DNA of 13,437 bases, taken from the NCBI GenBank assembly GCA_029050385.1, contig JAIDMV010000182.1, positions 1 to 13,437 of the forward strand, written 5' to 3'. The position numbers were made by a program, and so were the translations under genes. Shown in pieces: positions 8,237-13,437 of the stretch. A model generated the notes under the pieces. It had not been told where the DNA came from and made no database searches. It saw nothing but the letters and a program-made list of their open reading frames with translations. Positions within the stretch are counted from its first letter, which is position 1, and every line of letters begins with the position of its first letter. Origin of the DNA: Anaeroplasmataceae bacterium. GTDB taxonomy: Bacteria; Bacillota_I; Bacilli_A; Acholeplasmatales; Anaeroplasmataceae.

Positions 8237-8265
8237 TTGATTTTAATTCATTTTAGGAATAAAAT
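8237..8265 (+). promoter_or_regulatory. Promoter of the antiporter gene
   Basis: TTGATT (8237-8242) and TAAAAT (8260-8265) are 17 bases apart. A start near 8272 leaves a leader of about 37 bases with AGAGG before the ATG at 8309. It lies entirely within the inverted repeat shared with the regulator promoter. Confidence 0.6.
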
Positions 8266-8268
8266 CAA
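8240..8268 (-). promoter_or_regulatory. Promoter of the LysR-type regulator gene
   Basis: On the minus strand TTGATT (8268-8263) and TAAAAT (8245-8240) are 17 bases apart, identical in boxes and spacing to the opposing antiporter promoter. The start would be near 8233, giving a leader of about 46 bases. A perfect TATAAT on the minus strand at 8234-8229 is an alternative -10 but has no good -35. Confidence 0.55.
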
Positions 8269-8308
8269 GAACAAGAATAGTATTTTGTTGTGAATAGAGG
8301 TTTTATTT

Positions 8309-9703
8309 ATGGTGGATTTTCAATTTTATCAGGATTTAACAAATACATCTAAGGTTTTAATTTCCTTAAGTATTATGTTATTAACTGGTTTTTTAATGAC
8401 AAGAATAACAAAATTATTTAAACTACCGAATGTTAGTGGGTATATTATAGGAGGAATTCTTATAGGGCCATACTGTTTGAAGCTGGTATCTGAAGAAATG
8501 GTTGGTCATATGGATTTTGTGAGTGATATCGCATTGAGCTTTATAGCTTTTGGAGTTGGAAAATTTTTCAAAAAAGAAGTATTAAAAAAAGCAGGTCCTA
8601 AAGTCATCATTATTACAGTTTTTGAAGCCTTGATGGCAACGATATTAGTAACCTTATCTATGCATTTCTTTTTTAAGATGTCATGGCAATTTTCTTTAAT
8701 ATTAGGAGCCATCGCCTCAGCAACAGCACCAGCCTCAACAATGATGACGATTAAGCAGTATAATGCTAAAGGAGAATTTGTTGATGTTTTATTACAAGTA
8801 GTAGCTTTAGATGATATTGTGTGTTTACTAGCATTCAGTGTTGCAACTGCGATAGCTACTGCATCAGACGGAAGCTTCCAAGCAATGGACATTATAAAAC
8901 CTATTGGATTTAATTTATTATCTATTGTTATTGGTGTTGCTCTTGCAATTTTACTTCGTTTGATTTTGAATCCAAAAAGAAGCAAAGAGAACAGATTAAT
9001 TTTAGTAATTATGGCTCTTTTATCTTTATGTGCTGTCTGTTCAATCTTAAATGTTTCTCCTTTACTTGCTTGTATGATATTTAGTACGGTTTATGTAAAT
9101 ATAACAGATGATACTTATTTGTTCCATCAAATAGATAATTTTACACCACCAATTATGTTATTATTCTTTGTTTTATCAGGAATGAAGCTAAATTTAAAAA
9201 CATTACTCAGTGTTGGAATTATAGGTGTTAGTTATTTCTTCATTCGTATTGTCGGTAAATATTTAGGATCCTTCTTAGGATGTCTAGCTACAAAACAACA
9301 AAAGAATGTAAAGTATAATTTAGGATTAGCTCTGATTCCGCAGGCAGGAGTAGCAATAGGATTATCTGTGTTAGGACAAAGACTATTACCACCAGATTTG
9401 GGAAATCTATTATCTACAATCATACTTGCTTCATCAGTCCTTTATGAATTTGTCGGACCATCATGTGCAAAAGCATCATTATTCTTATCACACTCCATTG
9501 AATGGGATAAAAAGAAGCGTAGTGAGGAAGAAATCATTGATGAAGAAACAAGAGCTAATTTGGAACAATTGGTTGCAGAATCTAATAAAGAATATCAAGA
9601 AAATTTAGAATTGAGATTGCAGTCTGAAGGAATAAGTATTCCACATGAAGAAAATGTTGCAGGTGTAAGATTAAACAATAAACGAAATAGAAAAAAGGAA
9701 TGA
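8309..9703 (+). CDS. CPA2-family cation/proton antiporter
   Basis: Inner-membrane protein of 464 residues that probably exchanges Na+ or K+ for H+ (the KefB/GerN/NapA group). About 12-13 hydrophobic helices fill residues 12-390. LPNVSGYIIGGILIGP (39-54) is the typical first broken-helix region. SATAPASTMM (137-146) corresponds to the unwound helix region. D168-D169 in VVALDDIVCLLAF match the paired acidic ion-binding residues of electrogenic CPA2 proteins. LALIPQAGVAIGLSVLG is the conserved second half-site. The last 70 or so residues are a charged, probably helical cytoplasmic tail without a recognisable TrkA nucleotide-binding domain. Cation specificity cannot be read from sequence. ATG 8309 has AGAGG 8 bases upstream. 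The gene is monocistronic, divergent from a LysR-type regulator, and ends in a terminator that includes its stop codon. Confidence 0.92.
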   Translation: MVDFQFYQDLTNTSKVLISLSIMLLTGFLMTRITKLFKLPNVSGYIIGGILIGPYCLKLVSEEMVGHMDFVSDIALSFIAFGVGKFFKKEVLKKAGPKVIIITVFEALMATILVTLSMHFFFKMSWQFSLILGAIASATAPASTMMTIKQYNAKGEFVDVLLQVVALDDIVCLLAFSVATAIATASDGSFQAMDIIKPIGFNLLSIVIGVALAILLRLILNPKRSKENRLILVIMALLSLCAVCSILNVSPLLACMIFSTVYVNITDDTYLFHQIDNFTPPIMLLFFVLSGMKLNLKTLLSVGIIGVSYFFIRIVGKYLGSFLGCLATKQQKNVKYNLGLALIPQAGVAIGLSVLGQRLLPPDLGNLLSTIILASSVLYEFVGPSCAKASLFLSHSIEWDKKKRSEEEIIDEETRANLEQLVAESNKEYQENLELRLQSEGISIPHEENVAGVRLNNKRNRKKE

Positions 9704-9724
9704 TTTTAATATCATTCCTTTTTT
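9691..9724. terminator. Perfect 14-bp bidirectional terminator overlapping the antiporter stop
   Basis: AAAAAAGGAATGAT (9691-9704) pairs without mismatch with ATCATTCCTTTTTT (9711-9724) around a 6-base loop. The A and T runs give a U-tract in either direction. The antiporter TGA (9701-9703) lies in the left arm. The minus-strand operon ends 31 bases away, so one hairpin probably stops both. Confidence 0.88.
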
Positions 9725-9754
9725 CTTAATTTAATAAATGATTATAATTTATCC

Positions 9755-10255
9755 TTAATTAAAAAAATTATATATAAGAACAGCGAGTATAATTATAAAA
9801 CAAATCCAGGAGACAATCTTTAATATCTTCATCAATCTAATTTTTCTTTTCAACTCTTGATCTAAAGTATATTGATTTTCTAAAATTCTAAATGCGCAAT
9901 CTCCTGTTAACTCAACCGCTTCCTGATCCTTTGAAAAAGTATTATAGTGCAAGTCTAAAACAGAATCTTCTTTTAAATATAATTCGGCAGAAAATAACAA
10001 AGTTTTTTCTTTGTTTCTATAGCGGATATCAAAAATACCTAACAAACTTATGAGAAAAAAGAAATAACAAAATATAAAACCAAATCTTTGATTTAAAGGA
10101 TGATAGTTTTTAATTTTTAATTTAGTTAAAGTATTACAAGAAACACTACAAAATGATTTTCCATTTTTCTTTTGAATTTTAATTTCTTTGTCATCTATGA
10201 AAATAGTAGGCTTAAGAGAAGAATAGTTTTTTATGTAAATAGTTAAATTAGGCAT
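9755..10255 (-). CDS. Small two-helix membrane protein, unknown family
   Basis: I do not recognise this protein. The 166 residues comprise a soluble N-terminal region (1-55) of alternating polar and hydrophobic residues, likely beta strands (LTIYIKNY, PTIFIDDKEIKI), with C36 and C40. A hydrophobic helix follows at about 59-76 (FGFIFCYFFFLISLLGIF), then a soluble stretch of about 65 residues containing a basic RKIR, and a C-terminal helix at about 145-165. The start at ATG 10255 is chosen because a perfect AAGGAGGTG lies 6 bases before it. A longer frame from 10282 would place the start upstream of that site, inside the previous gene. The ATG overlaps the upstream stop by 8 bases, which suggests translational coupling and a shared complex or process with that four-helix protein. 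Confidence 0.75.
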   Translation of the reverse strand: MPNLTIYIKNYSSLKPTIFIDDKEIKIQKKNGKSFCSVSCNTLTKLKIKNYHPLNQRFGFIFCYFFFLISLLGIFDIRYRNKEKTLLFSAELYLKEDSVLDLHYNTFSKDQEAVELTGDCAFRILENQYTLDQELKRKIRLMKILKIVSWICFIIILAVLIYNFFN

Positions 10256-10664
10256 TAGAAACACCTCCTTGTAAACCCACAATTAAAAGGATTATAAATA
10301 AGACAGTTAAGCAAACACAAAAAATAAGACGTCTCTTTGTTTGTTTATCTTTATAGTCAGGAAGAAGACAAACAAATGCACAAACAAGTAGACCAAGGCT
10401 AATTCCTGCCACTAAAGGAATGTAGGTTTTAGCACTCGCAATGAGATTTCCAAAAGAAGCTGTGACATCAAACAAATTTCTAAATCCTTCATCAAAAAAT
10501 AAAGTAAAAAGAGTTAAGAATGCTATCATTACCAAAATCAAAAGAATAAGTACAACAAAAATTTCTGATATTAAAAGTCCAAGTAGACAAAGTAGCCCAA
10601 AGAAAGAAAATCTATAAAGAATAGTTCCCAAGTGAGCTAAATTTTTCTGTAAATTGTAACTCAT
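10248..10664 (-). CDS. Small four-helix membrane protein, unknown family
   Basis: No family is recognised. The 138 residues are almost entirely hydrophobic, with four likely transmembrane helices at about 13-33, 35-57, 80-101 and 112-131. The basic loop after helix 3 (DYKDKQTKRR) points to the cytoplasm by the positive-inside rule. The loop between helices 2 and 3 (DEGFRNLFDVTASFGNLIASAK) would be outside if helices 1 and 2 form a hairpin. ATG 10664 has AAAAGGAGG 7 bases upstream, a very strong site. It is the first gene of a two-gene minus-strand operon with a recognisable promoter. Its end overlaps the next start by 8 bases. The gene is divergent from the nuclease-helicase gene. Confidence 0.75.
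   Translation of the reverse strand: MSYNLQKNLAHLGTILYRFSFFGLLCLLGLLISEIFVVLILLILVMIAFLTLFTLFFDEGFRNLFDVTASFGNLIASAKTYIPLVAGISLGLLVCAFVCLLPDYKDKQTKRRLIFCVCLTVLFIILLIVGLQGGVSNA
10262..10270 (-). promoter_or_regulatory. Perfect ribosome binding site embedded in the upstream gene
   Basis: The minus strand reads AAGGAGGTG, 6 bases before ATG 10255. These bases also encode the Gly-Gly-Val near the C-terminus of the upstream protein (QGGVSNA), so one stretch serves both coding and initiation. Confidence 0.85.
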
Positions 10665-10711
10665 ATTACCGCCTCCTTTTATTCATTTTTAAAACCGTTA
10701 CTGCTATCAAT

Positions 10712-10740
10712 AGAATAACATAATTTCAAGTGTTTGTCTA
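10712..10740 (-). promoter_or_regulatory. Promoter of the small membrane-protein operon
   Basis: On the minus strand TAGACA (10740-10735) and TATTCT (10717-10712) are 17 bases apart, with TGT before the -10 forming an extended element. A start near 10705 gives a leader of about 40 bases. An A/T-only palindrome directly upstream could act as an UP element. Confidence 0.6.
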
Positions 10741-10760
10741 TTTTATTTTAAAAATAAAAT
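10740..10760. repeat. A/T-only 21-base palindrome between divergent promoters
   Basis: ATTTTATTTT (10740-10749) and AAAATAAAAT (10751-10760) are perfect inverted arms with one central base. The repeat begins at the outer edge of the minus-strand -35, where an UP element for the polymerase alpha subunits would lie. In DNA this AT-rich it could also be chance. Confidence 0.5.
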
Positions 10761-10804
10761 AATTGTAATTATTCTTATGTTTTAATATTAGTATTCTACT
10801 AATT

Positions 10805-10821
10805 TATGGTATAATACCATA
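10805..10821 (+). promoter_or_regulatory. Helicase gene promoter: palindromic extended -10
   Basis: TATAAT (10810-10815) is preceded by TGG, an extended -10 element. It lies at the centre of a perfect 8-bp inverted repeat, TATGGTAT-A-ATACCATA. No good -35 is seen at 17 bases (ATTAGT). A start near 10822 would give a leader of only about 15 bases. The palindrome could bind a repressor over the -10, or allow polymerase to start in both directions. Confidence 0.6.
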
Positions 10822-10822
10822 T

Positions 10823-10828
10823 AGGTGG
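10823..10828 (+). promoter_or_regulatory. Ribosome binding site that sets the helicase start at 10837
   Basis: AGGTGG lies 8 bases before ATG 10837. The in-frame GTG codons at 10825 and 10828 fall on this site itself and almost at the predicted transcript start, so the ATG is preferred. Confidence 0.65.
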
Positions 10829-10836
10829 TGAAAAAG

Positions 10837-13152
10837 ATGGAAATTAAAATAGCAATCAAAGAATTGGCTCATTTTATTTGTCAATCTGGGAATTTGACAA
10901 GTGAATATTTTTCATCACGCGATTTAGAAGAAGGAACGAAATTACATAAATATCTTCAAACAAAATATAATGAAAAAAGTCAGAGTGAAGTTTATATTAA
11001 AAAAGAAATGACATATCACAGTCAAAACTTAGTACTACATGGCTTTATAGACGGGGTTTTAGATATAGATGACGAAACGATCATTGAAGAAATAAAATCT
11101 ACAAAACTTGATTTTGAAGAATTAAATCCAAAAGAAGAGCATTTAGCTCAATTAAAAATTTATACCTATTTATATGCTTTAGAGAATGAAATGTCTTCTA
11201 TACATGCTAGATTAACCTATATTTCGGTTGTCGATTATAAAATTAAAGAATATGACTATATTTTGTCTTTAGAAGAATTAGAAGATTTCTTTTTTGATAT
11301 TTTAGAACAATATATGGAGTGGGTAGAACTCAACGAAGAAGCTCAAAAGGACAAAGAAGAAACAATCAAAACAATCAAATTTCCGTTTGATCAAATGCGT
11401 CCTGGACAAAGAGACATGATGAGGGCATGCTATCAAACGATGAAAAATAATGATATCTTATATGCGATTGCTCCAACAGGAATAGGCAAAACTATGGCAA
11501 CAATGTTTTCTACTCTAAAGGCATTAAATGGAAAAGATAAGTTATTTTATTGTACAGCTAAAGGAAGCGGCAAGAATGCGCCACTTACAGCAATTAAGCT
11601 TTTAGAGAAAAAAGGGTTAAAAATCAAAACAATCAATATAACCGCCAAGAATAAAATTTGTAATGCGAAGTTTAAAACCTGCAAACCAGAGGAATGTCCT
11701 TTTGCGGTAGGATATTTTGATAGAATACGAAATGCTACAGAATATATATTTAAAAATTGGAATACTTATGATGAAGATATCATATCTGTAGTTGCAAATA
11801 AATTTAAGATTTGTGCATTTGAATTTAGTTTAGATTTATCTTATTACTGTGATATCGTATTAGCAGATTATAATTATGTATTTGATCCGAGAGTGCGCTT
11901 GATTCGCTATTTTGAAAGTGATGCTTATCATCCTAAGGTTTTAGTTGACGAAGCACATAACTTAATATCTAGAAGCAAAGATATGTATTCCGCAACAATT
12001 AGTGAAGAAGATATAAGAATCTTAAGAAAATTATTAACGGGATATAAGCCATTAGTTCGTTCTGATTGTAATAAATTAATTGAACATATTAACTCCTACA
12101 GAGAATATTTAGTAGAAGAAACAATCTATGTCAATACAACATTGGACTCTGATTTAGTTGCTATGATAAAGGCATTAATTAGTAAATGCGATTCGTTGTT
12201 TTTAGAAAACAAAAAGATTCAAAACAAAGATGAAGTATTAGAGATTTATTTTAAACTTTTAGATTTTTCAAATATATCTACCTTTTATGGACCTACACAT
12301 CGATTAATAGCTAAGCTAGATAAAGATATATGTACTATATCTATGATGTGCTTAGATGCTTCCAATTTTATATTAGAAACCATAGAAGAATCCATCAAAG
12401 GAATCGTGTTCTTTTCTGCTACATTAACCCCTTTTCAATATCATGCGGATTTATTAACTCAAGGTAAAGGAAACTTCTTAGAACTTCCTTCTCCATTTGA
12501 CCCAGCCAATTTAGATATTATCATCAATAACAAGGTATCAACAAAATATAAGGAACGTGCATACTCTGTGGATACTATTTTAGAAGCAATAGAAACACTA
12601 ACAAATGTAAAATCAGGAAATTACATTGTGTTTTTTCCGTCCTATCAATATTTGCATATGGTGGTAGATGCATTAGGAGAAGTTAACTTTGATGTGATTG
12701 TACAAAAATCGACAGATACTGAAGCTGAACGAAATGCAATTATATCAGAGTTTAAACTGACAGGATCCTGTAAGGTGGGAATCTTCGTATTAGGTGGAGT
12801 ATATGCAGAAGGAATTGATTTGATCGGAGATTGGTTAAATGGTGTTATTATTGTAGGTGTTGGACTTCCTATGTATTGTGATGAGAATAATATCTTAAAG
12901 GACTATTTTGAAGAAAAATATCAAAATGGATTTGAATACGCATATACCTATCCAGGATTTACGAAGGTAGTTCAAGCTGTTGGACGTGTCATTCGAAGTG
13001 AAGACGATCGTGGCGTAGTTATATTATTAGATGAAAGATTTACGCATATGAAGTATCAAGCGTTGATGCCTAAGCATTGGTTAAACAAAAAGGTTATTAC
13101 AGATTCTTATCATTTAAAAAAAGAATTAGAGAATTTTTTTGACAAAAAATAA
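10837..13152 (+). CDS. XPD/DinG-like Fe-S DNA helicase with N-terminal Cas4/RecB-like nuclease domain
   Basis: The 771 residues hold two modules. Residues 1-165 match the PD-(D/E)XK nuclease layout: H37 in GTKLHKYL, D72 in GFIDGVLD, E85-x-K87 in EEIKS, and Q105 in QLKIYTYLY. Residues 185-771 form a superfamily 2 helicase of the XPD/Rad3 type: Walker A APTGIGKT (212-219), DEAH box (371-374), SAT in FFSATLTP (527-529), and motif VI QAVGRVIR (713-720). C275, C282, C287 and C326 sit between motif I and the DEAH box and probably ligate the 4Fe-4S cluster of this family. It should unwind and may cut DNA in the cytoplasm during repair or recombination. The exact role is not established, and it should not be called DinG outright because the nuclease type and cysteine spacing differ. 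The start is supported by AGGTGG. The next gene follows 15 bases later. Confidence 0.9.
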   Translation: MEIKIAIKELAHFICQSGNLTSEYFSSRDLEEGTKLHKYLQTKYNEKSQSEVYIKKEMTYHSQNLVLHGFIDGVLDIDDETIIEEIKSTKLDFEELNPKEEHLAQLKIYTYLYALENEMSSIHARLTYISVVDYKIKEYDYILSLEELEDFFFDILEQYMEWVELNEEAQKDKEETIKTIKFPFDQMRPGQRDMMRACYQTMKNNDILYAIAPTGIGKTMATMFSTLKALNGKDKLFYCTAKGSGKNAPLTAIKLLEKKGLKIKTINITAKNKICNAKFKTCKPEECPFAVGYFDRIRNATEYIFKNWNTYDEDIISVVANKFKICAFEFSLDLSYYCDIVLADYNYVFDPRVRLIRYFESDAYHPKVLVDEAHNLISRSKDMYSATISEEDIRILRKLLTGYKPLVRSDCNKLIEHINSYREYLVEETIYVNTTLDSDLVAMIKALISKCDSLFLENKKIQNKDEVLEIYFKLLDFSNISTFYGPTHRLIAKLDKDICTISMMCLDASNFILETIEESIKGIVFFSATLTPFQYHADLLTQGKGNFLELPSPFDPANLDIIINNKVSTKYKERAYSVDTILEAIETLTNVKSGNYIVFFPSYQYLHMVVDALGEVNFDVIVQKSTDTEAERNAIISEFKLTGSCKVGIFVLGGVYAEGIDLIGDWLNGVIIVGVGLPMYCDENNILKDYFEEKYQNGFEYAYTYPGFTKVVQAVGRVIRSEDDRGVVILLDERFTHMKYQALMPKHWLNKKVITDSYHLKKELENFFDKK

Positions 13153-13167
13153 AAGAGGTGACCTCAG

Positions 13168-13437
13168 GTGAAAAACATCTTATATTATGTAAAAAAATTT
13201 GGCAATCGCTCCTTCGAAGAATTTCCTTTGAATGAAGTAGACGGCTTAATTCTTTCTCAAATCTCTTATTTGAATTTAGATTCTGTACTTCCTACAATTG
13301 ATGATACAATGGCAGATGTTTCCTTGCTAGAAGTGTTAGATGAAATACATTTAAAAATTGCTTGTGAAAATACTTTGGATAGAAAAAAGAATTATAAGTT
13401 GATTAAACTCTTACAAAAAACAACAAGATATGAAGGG
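13168..13437 (+). CDS. Mbeg1/DUF2974-like protein, N-terminal part (3' end outside window)
   Basis: Ninety codons are open to the window end. The N-terminus (KNILYYVKKFGNRSFEEFPLNEVDGLILSQISYLNLDSVLP) resembles the start of Mbeg1-like/DUF2974 proteins, where a short strand is followed by SF-x-x-x-P-x-NEVD-x-LILS-x-xSY. These proteins are predicted to be alpha/beta hydrolases, possibly lipase-like, but the catalytic Ser, Asp and His would lie beyond the window, so activity cannot be judged. The start is GTG, 7 bases after AGAGGTG (13154-13160). The gene lies 15 bases after the helicase stop with no terminator between, so it is probably cotranscribed with it. A functional link to the helicase is not implied by anything visible. 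Confidence 0.75.
   Translation, partial: MKNILYYVKKFGNRSFEEFPLNEVDGLILSQISYLNLDSVLPTIDDTMADVSLLEVLDEIHLKIACENTLDRKKNYKLIKLLQKTTRYEG

Larger units (their letters stand above)
8237..8268. repeat. Inverted repeat spanning both divergent promoters, candidate operator
   Basis: TTGATTTTA (8237-8245) and TAAAATCAA (8260-8268) are perfect 9-bp inverted arms with a 14-base centre. A dyad of this size between a LysR-type gene and its divergent neighbour is a reasonable regulator site, but each arm is also promoter sequence, so the symmetry may serve RNA polymerase, the regulator or both. Confidence 0.65.

Noticed and set aside
8506..8985. A 159-codon open frame on the minus strand inside the antiporter gene
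   Set aside because: It lies wholly antisense to a clear membrane transporter, has no ribosome site, and its sequence looks like the reverse complement of hydrophobic codons.
10256..10282. Upstream ATG adding nine residues to the two-helix membrane protein
   Set aside because: The perfect AAGGAGGTG lies downstream of it and only fits ATG 10255. The extra residues are the out-of-frame reading of the neighbouring gene and ribosome site.
10825..10836. GTG start for the nuclease-helicase
   Set aside because: These bases are the ribosome site for ATG 10837 and lie within a few bases of the predicted transcript start.

Overview
The window looks like a chromosomal segment from a low-GC Firmicute (Bacillota). 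The gene order recF-gyrB-gyrA is the classic block just downstream of dnaA-dnaN near the replication origin. The Shine-Dalgarno (SD) sequences are strong and AGGAGG-like, and the DNA is AT-rich with A/T-ending codons. The last three genes (LysR-type regulator plus CPA2 antiporter, XPD-like helicase with a nuclease domain, Mbeg1/DUF2974-like protein) suit a gut- or mouth-type Firmicute. Erysipelotrichia is my best guess, by overall flavour only. I saw no tRNA, rRNA, CRISPR array, insertion sequence or phage gene.

Region 1 (1-5527): a co-directional housekeeping block of recF (its 5' end lies outside the window), gyrB and gyrA, separated by only 13 and 17 bases and closed by an intrinsic terminator. 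The three products act in gap repair and fork maintenance (RecF) and negative supercoiling (GyrA2B2).

Region 2 (5528-7289): a self-contained two-gene unit with its own extended -10 promoter and terminator. It encodes a secreted papain/C39-like putative cysteine peptidase carrying a calcium-loop motif, and a single-pass membrane-anchored protein of unknown family one base downstream.

Region 3 (7288-9724): a LysR-type regulator diverging from a CPA2-family cation/proton antiporter. The 121-base gap holds an inverted repeat whose two arms each contain the -35 of one promoter and the -10 of the other, giving two symmetric, fully overlapping divergent promoters.

Region 4 (9691-10760, minus strand): an unrecognised two-gene operon of small membrane proteins. 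The genes overlap by 8 bases, and the second gene's SD lies inside the last codons of the first. It converges on the antiporter at a shared perfect-stem terminator that includes the antiporter stop codon.

Region 5 (10805-13437): a helicase of the XPD/Rad3/DinG superfamily with an N-terminal Cas4/RecB-like nuclease domain, followed 15 bases later by the start of an Mbeg1/DUF2974-like gene cut by the window end. The helicase promoter has a -10 at the centre of a 17-base palindrome.

I did not find an unmistakable new system. The best candidates for something undescribed are the secreted peptidase/membrane protein pair, the small membrane operon and the symmetric regulatory sites.
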